From contig CAWFWX010000011.1 in assembly GCA_963819635.1 (NCBI GenBank), forward strand, positions 372,001-436,000: 64,000 bases of DNA, in the 5' to 3' direction. The notes beneath the pieces are model-generated. The model saw nothing but the letters and a program-made list of their open reading frames with translations, did not search any database and was not told the origin of the DNA. The position numbers were made by a program, and so were the translations under genes. The stretch is from JACVRW01 sp963819635 (lineage in GTDB: Bacteria > Actinomycetota > Thermoleophilia > Solirubrobacterales > Thermoleophilaceae). Below are positions 7,185 through 16,299 of this stretch, piece after piece; position 1 is the stretch's first letter, and the number at the start of each line of letters is the position of its first letter.

Positions 7185-9290
7185 TCAGCGCGGCTTCACC
7201 GGCAGCAGCAGGCCCTCGCTCTCGCTGGCCGCCCACGCGAACCCCTCGCCGACCGCGAGGCCATAGGTCGTGCCCTCGATCGGCAGGCTCTTGATCGTCT
7301 TGCGCCGCTCGGGGTCGATCGCGGTGACTCGCTGAGCCCTGGCGCTCGTGACCCAGATGGCGCCGAAGCCGAAGCGGACCTCGCGGGGATCGTCCGGCAC
7401 CGTCACGCGATCGACGACCTTCGCCGGCGCGGGATCGACCACGACGAGACGGTTCGCGGCGCTCGCCGACACCCAGAGCTCGCCACGCTCCGGGTCGAAA
7501 GCGATGCCGCGCGGGGTGCCGTCGATCGGGACCTCGCGGCCGGTGCGCTCACCGCTCTCGCCGTCGAGCTCCACGATCTTGTTCTCCTTGCTGATCGTGA
7601 CCCACATGGCGTCCTGGTCGGGCGCGATCTGAACCGGACCCTCGCCGACCTCCGTCTCGCCCAGCGAATTGCCGCCCGAGTCGAGGCGGCTGACCGTGCC
7701 CGCGCCCCCGTTGACGACCCACGCCTTGTCGTGGGCGATCGCGATGCCCTCGGGAGCGGCGCCCACCGGGTCGGTGCCCATGACCTCGCCGCTGCCGAGG
7801 TCCATCCTCGTGACGCTGTTGGCGCTCGTGTTGGTGACCCACATCGCGCCCAGCCCCTCGGCGAGGCTGTCCGGCTCGGCACCGACCGGAATGGGCTCAC
7901 CATCCACCTGCCTGGTCTCCGCACTCACGCGAGTCACCGTGTCGAGGTCACGATTGGCAACCCACGCGAAGCCGCCGCCGGTCGCGACACCGTCGGCGCC
8001 GGGCTGAACCGGGATCGGGTCGAGCGCGACGGGGTCGAGTGGCGCCGGAGCCGTGTCACCGGAGTCGGCGGGCGGCTGCGATTCGGAGCCCGAGCCGCCG
8101 GAGCCGCCGGAGCCGCCCAACAGCAGAACGGCAACGACGGCAATGAGGGCAATCGCGCCCACCGCCACGCCGAGCAGCGCCAAACCCGGCCGCCGGCCAC
8201 CCCGCCGGGGGGGTGAGGCGCTTTTTGTACCCATATCGGTACGTAAATCGCCTAACCCCCCGGAGGACCGCCCTTCAATGCCCGTAGTTGGGGCCGGCGC
8301 GCGCTCGGTGGCGGCCGTCTCGGTAGCCGCCGCCTCCGTCGCCTCCGTCTCGATCGGGGCGGGACGCGTCGGCGCCGGCTCCACCGGCGGCGTTGCCGGC
8401 GCCTCCGGGATCGGTGGCCGCGCCGCCAGGGTCGTCGGGGCCGGGGTCTCCCGCGTGTCGGCCGCTTCCACGAGCCGCTCCGCCAGCTCGGCGGCCGAGT
8501 GGATCCGGGCGTCCGGCTCCTTCGCCATCGCCTGAATCGCCAGCTCGGCCAGGGCGTCCGGGACCCTCTCGTTCAGCTCGCGCGCGTCGGGTACGGGCGC
8601 GTTGAGGTGCGCGTACATCTTCGCCGCCTCGTGGTCGCGCGGGTACGGCACGCTGCCGGTGAGCACCTGGAACGTCACGCAGCCGAGCGCGTACACGTCC
8701 GCGCGTGCGTCGCCCCCACCCTCCACGATCCGCTCCGGCGCGAGGTAGTCGAGCGTTCCCACGACCGAGCCGGTCTTGGTGAGCCCCGAGGTCGCCGCCA
8801 CGTGGCGCGCGATCCCGAAGTCGGTCAGGTAGGCGTGCTCGCGCCCGCCCTCGCGATCGACGAGCACATTCGCCGGCTTCACGTCGCGGTGCATCAGGTC
8901 GCGCCGGTGAGCGGCGGCCAGCGCTGCCGCGACCTGCGCGAGCAGCCGGGCCGCGCGGGCCGGCTCGAGCGTGCCGTCGGCTTCGAGCAGGGCCTTGAGG
9001 TCGGTTCCCTCGACGTAGCGCATGGTGAGGTAGAGGAGGCCGTCGCCCTCGCCCGCCTCGTAGACGGGGATCACGTTGGGATGCTCGATGGACGCCGCGA
9101 TGCGCGACTCGCGCTTGAAGCGCTCGCGGAACGTGACGTCGTCGGCCAGCTCCGGCGCGATCGCCTTCAGAGCAACCGGCCTGTCCAGCGAGAGCTGGGT
9201 CGCGAGATAGACGACGCCCATGCCGCCGCGCCCGAGGACCGCTTCGATGCGGCAACCGGCGACTACCGAGCCCGATGCGAGATCCGCCAT
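7185..9290 (-). CDS. Receptor-like Ser/Thr protein kinase with extracellular Vgb/YncE-type beta-propeller
   Basis: Residues about 10-275 form a Hanks-type kinase: GRGGMG glycine loop, HRDVKPAN (134-141), DFG (157-159) and the APE-like APER. A Pro/Thr/Ala-rich linker follows, then one membrane helix (about 369-391). Residues about 420-701 are repeated propeller blades such as GGFAWVANRDLDTVTRVS and GAMWVTNTSANSVTRMD. It resembles PknD-type kinases, in which an external propeller senses a ligand. A palindromic element lies in frame within the linker, encoding residues about 333-361 (TTGIEG to SASPP). Ligand and substrates are unknown. Confidence 0.9.
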   Translation of the reverse strand: MADLASGSVVAGCRIEAVLGRGGMGVVYLATQLSLDRPVALKAIAPELADDVTFRERFKRESRIAASIEHPNVIPVYEAGEGDGLLYLTMRYVEGTDLKALLEADGTLEPARAARLLAQVAAALAAAHRRDLMHRDVKPANVLVDREGGREHAYLTDFGIARHVAATSGLTKTGSVVGTLDYLAPERIVEGGGDARADVYALGCVTFQVLTGSVPYPRDHEAAKMYAHLNAPVPDARELNERVPDALAELAIQAMAKEPDARIHSAAELAERLVEAADTRETPAPTTLAARPPIPEAPATPPVEPAPTRPAPIETEATEAAATETAATERAPAPTTGIEGRSSGGLGDLRTDMGTKSASPPRRGGRRPGLALLGVAVGAIALIAVVAVLLLGGSGGSGGSGSESQPPADSGDTAPAPLDPVALDPIPVQPGADGVATGGGFAWVANRDLDTVTRVSAETRQVDGEPIPVGAEPDSLAEGLGAMWVTNTSANSVTRMDLGSGEVMGTDPVGAAPEGIAIAHDKAWVVNGGAGTVSRLDSGGNSLGETEVGEGPVQIAPDQDAMWVTISKENKIVELDGESGERTGREVPIDGTPRGIAFDPERGELWVSASAANRLVVVDPAPAKVVDRVTVPDDPREVRFGFGAIWVTSARAQRVTAIDPERRKTIKSLPIEGTTYGLAVGEGFAWAASESEGLLLPVKPR
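8209..8295. repeat. Palindromic MITE-like element, copy 2, inside the kinase gene
   Basis: Read on the minus strand it contains AACTACGGGCATTGA, GGTTAGGCGATTTACGTACC, GATAT, then GGGTACAAAAAGCGCC. This is near-identical in order to the copy at 52344-52455. The core is an inverted repeat around GATAT. The distal end is less well preserved. It is read through in frame by the kinase gene. Confidence 0.75.
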
Positions 9291-9308
9291 GGCCCGGATT
9301 CTCGCGAA

Positions 9309-12300
9309 CTAGGCCGAGGCGGGCACCTCGCCGCCGCGCTCGGTGCCGGCGATCAGCTCGTCGGGCGCCTTCTCCTTGGGCACGAAGCCGGACTTCATGC
9401 CGAAGTAGACCGCCTGCGGGTGGTGGGCGACGATCGCGACCGTCGACTGCTCGGGCATCACGGCGTAGCCGTCCGAGAGCGTCATTCCGATGTTCTCGAG
9501 GCCGAGCAGGCGCCACACCTTCTCGTGCTCCGACTGGTCCGGGCAGGCCGGGTAGCCCCAGGAGTAGCGGCGGCCCTGGTCCAGGTCGATGCCGTAGGAG
9601 CTCCGGATGTCCGCATGGAGCCACTCCGCGAGGCCCTCGGCCGCCTGCACCCCGAGTCCGTGCGTGAACAGCTGCTCGGCGAACTCGCCGTCGCGCTCCA
9701 GCTTCTGGATCAGCTCGGTCACCTCCGGCCCGACGGTCACACCCTGGAGCGCCACGACGTCGCGCTCGCCAGAGTCGACGGGGCGGAAGAAGTCGGCGAG
9801 GCAGATGCGGTCGTGCTTCGGCTGGCGCGGGAACGAGAGCCGCTCTACCTCGACGTCCGGGTTCTCCGGGTCGTAGACGATCAGCTCGTTGCCGTCCGCG
9901 TTGCAGGGGAAGTAGCCCACGCGAGCCTTCGGCCGGAGGTAGTCCTGCTCGGCCCACATGCGCTCGAGCCGCGGCTCGAAGTCCTCTGATAGGAGCCGGT
10001 CCCACTCCTCGCCCTTCACGCCGCGGCCGCCCCAGTGGAGCTTGAACAGCACGTGGCGGTCGAGGTGGGGGTAGACCTCCTCGAGATCGGGCTCGAGCTC
10101 GCGCACGCCCCAGAAGGGCGGGTCGGGGATCGGGGTGTCGGTCCGGACCGACGAGCGGACCGAGTCGTCCGTCACCGGCGGCGAGTCGTCCACGACCACG
10201 GGCTTCTCGCGCAGCTGGCGCGCCTCGTCGCGGAACTTCTCGACCAGCGGTCCGCGGGCCTCGCCGTCCACGAGCTGGTCGATCGTCGCCAGCCCCGCAA
10301 AGGCGTCCTTGCAGTAGAAGACGCCCGGCTCGTAGACCTCGTCCGACTCCTTGCCCTTCGGATACAGGATGCGCCGGCCGAAGTCGCGGTTGATCGCGGC
10401 GCCGCCGATCAGCACCGGGAACTCGAGCCCGCGCTGGTGGAGCTCCTGCACCGCCGTCGGCATCTGCTTCGACGTAGACACGAGCAGCGCCGACAGCCCG
10501 ATGGCGTCGGCCTCGTTCTCGATCGCGGCGTTGATGATCGTGTCGACCGGGACCTGCTTGCCGAGGTCGATCACGGTGTAGCCGTTGTTCGTGAGGATCG
10601 TGTTGACGAGCGACTTGCCGATGTCGTGCACGTCTCCGAAGACGGTCGCGATCACGACCTTGCCCTTCGTGTGGCCCTCGATCCGGTCCAGGTACTTCTC
10701 GAGCTGGGCGACGGCGCGCTTCATCACCTCCGCCGACTGGAGCACGAACGGGAGGATCAGCTCGCCGGCGCCGAACTTGTCGCCCACCTCCTTCATGGCG
10801 GGGAGCAGCACCTTGTTCAGCGTGGGCACCGCGCCGATCTTCTCGACCGAGCGGTCGATCCAGTCCTCCACGCCCTCCTTCTTGCGGCGCAGGATGTGGA
10901 AGTGGAGCGCCTCCTCGGGCTCCATGCCCTCGGTGGGGTCGGCTCCGCCGGACTCCTCCTCGGCCTCACCCTGCTGCTCGAAGTGCGAGATGAAGCGCTC
11001 GAGCGCGTCCTCGCGGCGGTTGTAGACGAGGTCGTCCGCGTAGCCGCGGTCCTCGTCGGAGATCTCGGAGTAGGGGGTGATGTGGTTCGGGTTGACCATC
11101 GCGAGGTCGAGCCCCGCCTCCACGCAGTGGTGGAGGAACACCGAGTTCAGGATCGCCCTGGCCTTCGGCGAGACGCCGAACGAGACGTTCGACACTCCCA
11201 GCGAGGTCTTCACGCCGGGCAGCTCCTTCTTGATGAGGCTGATGCCCTCGATCGTCGCGACCGCGGACGGCCGCCACTCCTCGTCACCGGTGGTGAGGGT
11301 GAACGTGAGCGCGTCGAAGATCAGCGCCTCGCGGTCGAGGCCGTGCTCGTCGCAGGCCAGCTCGACGATTCGCTTCGCCACCTCGAGCTTGCGCTCCGGC
11401 GTCTTGGCCATCCCGACCTCGTCGATCGTGAGCGCGATCAGCGCGGCACCGTGCGCCTTGGCGAGCGGCACGACCACATCGAGCTTGTCGCGGCCCGCCT
11501 CGAGGTTGATCGAGTTGACGATGGCGCGGCCCGGGATGCGCTCGAGCGCGGCCTGGATCACATCCGGCTCGGTGGAGTCGATCTGGATCGGAGCGGGCTG
11601 CGTGAGCGAGACCCGCTTCACGACCTCTGACATCTGCTCCGCCTCGTCCTGGCGTTCCGTGAGCGCCACGCAGATGTCGAGCACGTGCGCGCCGCCCGTT
11701 ACCTGGTCCTCCGCGACCTGGAGGATGCCGTCGTAGTCGTCGGCGAGCAGGAGCTCCTTGGCCTTGCGCGAGCCCTGCGAGTTCACGCGCTCGCCCACAA
11801 GCGTCGGGCGCGGCTCCTGCGCCAGCGGCGTCGCGGTCATCATCGACGAGACGAGCGCCTCGCGGGTCTCGGGGCGTAGCTGCGCCTCGCGGCCGCCCAC
11901 CCGGTCGACGATCGCCGCGATGTGGTCGGGCGTCGTTCCGCAGCAGCCGCCCACGATGGAGATGCCGTAGCGCTCGACGAACTCCTGGAGCACGTTCGCG
12001 AGCGGGTCGGGCTCCTCCGGGAAGATCGTCTCGCCGTCGGGCCCCTGGAGCGGCAGGCCGGCATTCGGGATGCAGTGGACCGGCAGGGGGCTGTTCTCGC
12101 CGAGGTAGCGGATCGCGTCGCGCATGTCCTCCGGGCCGGTCGAGCAGTTCAGCCCGATCACGTCGACGTCGAGTGAGGTGAGCGTCGTCAGGACGGCCTG
12201 GATGTCGGTGCCGAGGAGCATCTTGCCGCCGTTCGGGAGCAGCGAGACGCTCGTCTGGATCGGCACCTGGCGGCCGGTGAGCTGGAACGCCTCGCGCGCG

Positions 12301-12818
12301 CCGAAGATGGCCGCCTTCACCTCGAGGATGTCCTGCGCCGTCTCGATGATGAGGAGGTCGGCGCCGCCATCGATGAGGCCCCGCGCCTGCTCGGTGAAGA
12401 CCTCCACGAGCTCGCGGAAGGTGATCTTCCCGAGCGTCGGATCGTCGCTCGCGGGCAGGTGGCCGGTCGGCCCGATGGAGCCCGCCACGAAGCGATCGTC
12501 GCCGGCGGCCTTGCGCGCGATCTGGGCAGCCTTCGTGTTGATCTCGAGCGTGTGCTCGCCGAGCCCCCACTCCTCGAGCTTCAGGCGGCTGGCCTGGAAG
12601 GTGTCCGTCTCGAGCACCTGCGCGCCGGCGTTCAGCATCGACTCGTGGACGCCCTCGATCACGTCCGGCCTGTTCAGCACGAGCGCCTCGTGGCACTTGC
12701 CCTGGAGACCGCCGTAGTCCTCCTGCGTCAGGTCGAACTGCTCGAGGGTGGCGCCCATCCCGCCGTCGAACACCACGACGCTCGAGCGGACGGCGTCGAT
12801 GTAGTCACGCGTGGCCAA
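9309..12818 (-). CDS. metH: Cobalamin-dependent methionine synthase
   Basis: At 1169 residues this is full-length MetH. It has the homocysteine module with zinc cysteines (GLNCSTG about 222-228; GGCCGTT about 290-296), then a pterin-binding barrel (about 340-600). The B12 domain carries the cobalt-ligand motif GDVHDIGKSLV. A C-terminal AdoMet reactivation domain (RVGYFPCNADGNE) completes it. It transfers the methyl of 5-methyltetrahydrofolate to homocysteine through methylcobalamin in the cytoplasm. The start is TTG at 12818. A TGACACA-GA-TGTGTCA palindrome lies 21 bases upstream. No cobalamin or SAM riboswitch is evident in the short leader. Confidence 0.97.
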   Translation of the reverse strand: MATRDYIDAVRSSVVVFDGGMGATLEQFDLTQEDYGGLQGKCHEALVLNRPDVIEGVHESMLNAGAQVLETDTFQASRLKLEEWGLGEHTLEINTKAAQIARKAAGDDRFVAGSIGPTGHLPASDDPTLGKITFRELVEVFTEQARGLIDGGADLLIIETAQDILEVKAAIFGAREAFQLTGRQVPIQTSVSLLPNGGKMLLGTDIQAVLTTLTSLDVDVIGLNCSTGPEDMRDAIRYLGENSPLPVHCIPNAGLPLQGPDGETIFPEEPDPLANVLQEFVERYGISIVGGCCGTTPDHIAAIVDRVGGREAQLRPETREALVSSMMTATPLAQEPRPTLVGERVNSQGSRKAKELLLADDYDGILQVAEDQVTGGAHVLDICVALTERQDEAEQMSEVVKRVSLTQPAPIQIDSTEPDVIQAALERIPGRAIVNSINLEAGRDKLDVVVPLAKAHGAALIALTIDEVGMAKTPERKLEVAKRIVELACDEHGLDREALIFDALTFTLTTGDEEWRPSAVATIEGISLIKKELPGVKTSLGVSNVSFGVSPKARAILNSVFLHHCVEAGLDLAMVNPNHITPYSEISDEDRGYADDLVYNRREDALERFISHFEQQGEAEEESGGADPTEGMEPEEALHFHILRRKKEGVEDWIDRSVEKIGAVPTLNKVLLPAMKEVGDKFGAGELILPFVLQSAEVMKRAVAQLEKYLDRIEGHTKGKVVIATVFGDVHDIGKSLVNTILTNNGYTVIDLGKQVPVDTIINAAIENEADAIGLSALLVSTSKQMPTAVQELHQRGLEFPVLIGGAAINRDFGRRILYPKGKESDEVYEPGVFYCKDAFAGLATIDQLVDGEARGPLVEKFRDEARQLREKPVVVDDSPPVTDDSVRSSVRTDTPIPDPPFWGVRELEPDLEEVYPHLDRHVLFKLHWGGRGVKGEEWDRLLSEDFEPRLERMWAEQDYLRPKARVGYFPCNADGNELIVYDPENPDVEVERLSFPRQPKHDRICLADFFRPVDSGERDVVALQGVTVGPEVTELIQKLERDGEFAEQLFTHGLGVQAAEGLAEWLHADIRSSYGIDLDQGRRYSWGYPACPDQSEHEKVWRLLGLENIGMTLSDGYAVMPEQSTVAIVAHHPQAVYFGMKSGFVPKEKAPDELIAGTERGGEVPASA

Positions 12819-12838
12819 GGGGCCAAGCCTACCAACCT

Positions 12839-12854
12839 TGACACAGATGTGTCA
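12839..12854. promoter_or_regulatory. Palindrome upstream of metH, possible operator
   Basis: TGACACA-GA-TGTGTCA is a perfect 7-bp inverted repeat between the metH start (12818) and the stop of the upstream subtilase gene (12858). Its size and spacing suit a dimeric repressor such as a TetR-family protein. It could instead be a weak terminator, but it lacks a U-tract. Confidence 0.4.
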
Positions 12855-12857
12855 GGG

Positions 12858-15005
12858 TTAGCGGCGGCGCGGCAGCGTGACGCGGATTCTGGCGGTTCTG
12901 CTGTTGGTCAGCCCGGCAGCGTTCCTCAGCACGGCCTTCATCTTCAGCCGCAGCGTCCGCTTGCGCCTCAGCTGCCTGCGCGCTGGCCGCTTGAGGAGGA
13001 CCCTGACGGTCGCCCGGCGGCTGCTCCGGATCCTGAAGCTCTTGCGCCCGACGACGCGCACGCGCGCGGCGGTGATGTTCGCCGACAGCGTCAGAACGCC
13101 GGTCGTGCCGGGGTCGCCCCGCACCACCACGCTCACCACGCCCCTTCTGTTGACGCTGGCCTTGCCGAACGAGGGCCGGTTCGGCGGGGGCTTCGCCGGC
13201 GGAGGAGGCGGCGGCGGGGGCGGGTCGTTGGGAATCGCCAGCGCGGCATCCATCGCGCCCACGGCGTCGGCCACGCCGCCGCTGACGGTCACGCCGGCCA
13301 ACCCCGCGACCGGCTTGGCGCCCAGCCGCAGCGCCTCGACGACCTGCGAGGGCGATGCGCCGGGATCGACCGCCCGCACGAGCGCGGCCACACCGGCGAC
13401 GTGGGGCGAAGCCATCGAGGTTCCCGCGATGGCGGTGTAGCTGTGACCGGCGAGCGCGTTGTCGGCACCGATTTCGTCGTCATAGGGGCCGCTCCCGCGG
13501 CAGAACAGGTTGAACTCGTCGATGTAGGCGCCATCGCCGACGTTGGCGTCCGAGTCCGAGTGGAAGAGGAACGTGGGCCTGACGTCGGGGAATGCCTCGA
13601 TGCCGGCGATTGACAACTCAACGCGCTCGAAGGACCCGCCGGAATCCCCGCCCAACAGCTGGCCGGTGTCCGCCCCCGCGGCCACCACGCCCACCCCGAC
13701 GACGTCGTCTGAATCACCCATGTCGATCCGCAGCCCGAACTCGAGCCGGCAGCCGCGCTCGCCGGCGACCGGAGCGGCCGGCCCCTGGATCTCGGAGTCC
13801 TCACCCGGGGCGTAGTTCGCGCCCGGGCTGTCGGTCACGGCGTCGGACCCGCCGATGCCCGCACCGCTTTCGATGCCCCAGTCGACGCCGCCCGAGTTCG
13901 TGCCGGTCCAGCCGGTGAATGGGCTTTCGAAGTCCTCGGTGAATACCGGAGGCTTCCAGTTGGGCTTCGTGCTGACGACGTCGCGGTCGGGGTCGCCGCT
14001 GCCATCGCCGCCCGGCGCGCCGAGGTCCACCGTCGTCCGGCCGAAGTTGGAGAAGCCCGAGCGGGCGCCGGTCCTCGTGACCGCGGCCGCGCAGATCAGG
14101 TTCGCGTTGCCGAGCGTGCAGGGCGTCGTGGCCACCACGTCGTTGTTCTGGCCGTCGTTGCCGGCGGCCACCACGACCACCACATTGGCGCGCTCGGCCT
14201 CCGAGATCGCGTTCGCCATCGCCGTGTCACCCGCGTCGGGGGGACCGCCCAGGCTCATGTTCATGACGGTCGCGCCGTTGCCTGCGGCGAAGTCGATCCC
14301 GTCGACGATGTCCGAGGTTATGCCGCTCCCGTCCCCGTCGAGCACCCGCACGGCCATGATCTGCGCCTCCGGCGCCACCCCGGCCACGCCCATGTCGTTG
14401 CCCGCGATCGCCGCCGCGATGCCGGCCACGTGCGTCCCGTGGAGGTTGAAGTCGTCCGGGGTGCTATCGCCGTCCACGAAGTCCATGCCGTGGATCCCGC
14501 CGGGGCCGGTCCACAGGTTCCCGGCCAGGTCGGGGTGCGTGAGGTCGACGCCGGTGTCGATGATCGCGATCACCTGGCCGACGCCGCGCGAGCGGTCCCA
14601 GGCCGGGAGCACGTCGACGCCCGGCGTCGCCCCCAGGCCCCAGAGGTGGCCGAACTGATCGTCGTTGGGCACCGGCGCCAGCGCGTGGTAGCGGTAGTTC
14701 GGCTGAGCGTCGGCGACCTCCGGCTGGTTCTCCAGGCGCTCGATGGCCGCGCCCACCGAGCCGTCGAAGCTGACGACCTGCGTGCGCGCCAGCCGCAGCG
14801 ACTCCTCGAAGCCGACCCCGGCATCGTCGCGCGCGTCGCGGCGCTCCGGCGCAGCCACGCCGCGCTCGAAGCGCACGATGGCCTCGCCCGGCACGTAGCG
14901 CTCGCCCGTGCTCCGCTTCTGGAATTGCGCATGCGCCGCGCCAGGGGCCGCGAACGTCAGCCCGCACGCGAGCACGCCGATGAGCTTGCGGGCCGTCACG
15001 CTCAT
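12858..15005 (-). CDS. Secreted subtilisin-like serine protease (S8) with C-terminal basic domain
   Basis: The 715-residue product starts with a signal peptide (ARKLIGVLACGLTFAAPGAAHA), then an I9-like propeptide. The catalytic triad is visible: Asp in IIDTGVDLTHPDL, His in LHGTHVAGIAAA and Ser in GTSMASPHVAGVAA. An insert of about 130 residues, likely a beta-sandwich, lies between the oxyanion-region GNDGQNN and the Ser motif. A run of nine prolines links to a C-terminal Arg-rich beta domain. It degrades extracellular or wall-associated protein. ATG at 15005 gives the better signal peptide than the Met 30 bases upstream. A second subtilase lies at 40743-42422. Confidence 0.93.
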   Translation of the reverse strand: MSVTARKLIGVLACGLTFAAPGAAHAQFQKRSTGERYVPGEAIVRFERGVAAPERRDARDDAGVGFEESLRLARTQVVSFDGSVGAAIERLENQPEVADAQPNYRYHALAPVPNDDQFGHLWGLGATPGVDVLPAWDRSRGVGQVIAIIDTGVDLTHPDLAGNLWTGPGGIHGMDFVDGDSTPDDFNLHGTHVAGIAAAIAGNDMGVAGVAPEAQIMAVRVLDGDGSGITSDIVDGIDFAAGNGATVMNMSLGGPPDAGDTAMANAISEAERANVVVVVAAGNDGQNNDVVATTPCTLGNANLICAAAVTRTGARSGFSNFGRTTVDLGAPGGDGSGDPDRDVVSTKPNWKPPVFTEDFESPFTGWTGTNSGGVDWGIESGAGIGGSDAVTDSPGANYAPGEDSEIQGPAAPVAGERGCRLEFGLRIDMGDSDDVVGVGVVAAGADTGQLLGGDSGGSFERVELSIAGIEAFPDVRPTFLFHSDSDANVGDGAYIDEFNLFCRGSGPYDDEIGADNALAGHSYTAIAGTSMASPHVAGVAALVRAVDPGASPSQVVEALRLGAKPVAGLAGVTVSGGVADAVGAMDAALAIPNDPPPPPPPPPAKPPPNRPSFGKASVNRRGVVSVVVRGDPGTTGVLTLSANITAARVRVVGRKSFRIRSSRRATVRVLLKRPARRQLRRKRTLRLKMKAVLRNAAGLTNSRTARIRVTLPRRR

Positions 15006-15066
15006 CACACCGTAGCCGTGATCGCGCGAGTCCACCGTCCCCGGAACGGGGGATGTTGGACCTGCC

Positions 15067-16251
15067 TCACGCGGCTTGCTCGAGGCGTGCGCGAAGCCGG
15101 GCGAGTCGGTCGTCGGCCGAGGCCCCGTTCACCTCGTCGATCAGCTCGAGGAGCTCGCGGGCAAGCGTCGCCTGCGGGTCGCTCGCGCGATAGGCGCGAT
15201 CGTGACCGTGCGGCTCGAGAGGCTCCGACGGCGCGTCGCTCGCGACCAGGACGTCCGTCTCCTCCTCGCTGCGCTTCGCGCGGTACTGGGCCTCGTCGGC
15301 GGCGCGCAGGAGGTCGGCCGGGCCGGTGTCGTCGTCGGTCCTGGCCGCCACGCCGCAGGAGATGCGCTCGCCCCCGGCGTCCTCGAGGCGCCGGACCGCG
15401 TCGAGCGCGACGGCCCGCGCATCGTCGGCCGTGCCGGTGGGCAAGAGCACGCAGAACTCGTCGCCGCCGAACCGGCCCACCACGGCATCCTCGAAGGGCG
15501 CGGCCGCCTCCACCAGCGCGTCGGCCGCGGTGCAGAGCGCGCGATCGCCCGCCGCGTGGCCGCCGGCGTCGTTCACCTGCTTCAGGTTGTCGATGTCGCA
15601 CAGGACGAGGGCGGGCTTGCCGGGTCCGGCCGGCGACGAGCACGCCTCCTCGAGCGCCTGCTCCACCGCGCGTCGGCTGCCTACGCCGGTGAGCGAATCG
15701 GTGTACGCAAGCGCCTCGATTTGCGCGAACAGCTCCGCGCGGTGGATCGCGCCCACGACCTGGTCAGCGACCGCCCGTAGGAAGTCCACATCCTCCGGGC
15801 TGACTCGTGGGCGGCCGGGAGTCGTCATGACCTCGAGCTCACCCCACGGCTTGCCGTCGAGGATCATCGGCACCGCGAGGCTCGACTCCTTGCCCAGGCG
15901 CGCGAGCAGCTCCCGCATCGCGGGATCCGCGTCGGGGTCGTCCACGCTCGCGAACGAAGGCTGCCCGTCGCTGATCACCTCGATGACGGTCGGATAGTCC
16001 TCCACCGAGTAGGTCTCGTTCTCCGGGAACCGTTCCTCGCCGGGCCCGAGCTCGCCGACGTTCACGAGCGTCCGCACGAGCCCTGCCTCCATGTCCCAGC
16101 GGCTGATCGAGAGCGATGCGGCGTCGAGCGCCGCCAGCGCGCGCTCAGCCGCCAGCTCCAGGACGTCCTGGAGCCGGTGCGCGCCCGCCGCGGCCGCGGC
16201 CACGTCGATCAGCGCGCGAAGTTGCGCGTCGGCGAGATTCCCGTTTTGCAT
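15067..16251 (-). CDS. GAF-GGDEF diguanylate cyclase
   Basis: Residues about 10-175 form a GAF-like sensor, with KPWGELEVMTTPGRP near its end. Residues about 185-345 are a GGDEF domain with an intact signature, GRFGGDEFCVLLP, and the leader DSLTGVGSRRAVEQ. This supports real diguanylate cyclase activity making c-di-GMP. No EAL domain, membrane helix or obvious RxxD inhibitory site precedes the signature (the preceding residues are EDAVVG), so product inhibition may be absent. The protein is probably cytoplasmic. No partner gene is adjacent and the downstream target is unknown. Confidence 0.9.
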   Translation of the reverse strand: MQNGNLADAQLRALIDVAAAAAGAHRLQDVLELAAERALAALDAASLSISRWDMEAGLVRTLVNVGELGPGEERFPENETYSVEDYPTVIEVISDGQPSFASVDDPDADPAMRELLARLGKESSLAVPMILDGKPWGELEVMTTPGRPRVSPEDVDFLRAVADQVVGAIHRAELFAQIEALAYTDSLTGVGSRRAVEQALEEACSSPAGPGKPALVLCDIDNLKQVNDAGGHAAGDRALCTAADALVEAAAPFEDAVVGRFGGDEFCVLLPTGTADDARAVALDAVRRLEDAGGERISCGVAARTDDDTGPADLLRAADEAQYRAKRSEEETDVLVASDAPSEPLEPHGHDRAYRASDPQATLARELLELIDEVNGASADDRLARLRARLEQAA

Positions 16252-16299
16252 GGGCTTTCAGGAGACTTTTCGTCATCCTGAGTGCCTATCTGAAGCTTT

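Noticed and set aside
10035..11630. 531-codon plus-strand frame opposite metH
   Set aside because: Shadow of metH; low-complexity Arg/Leu/Val composition and no recognisable fold.
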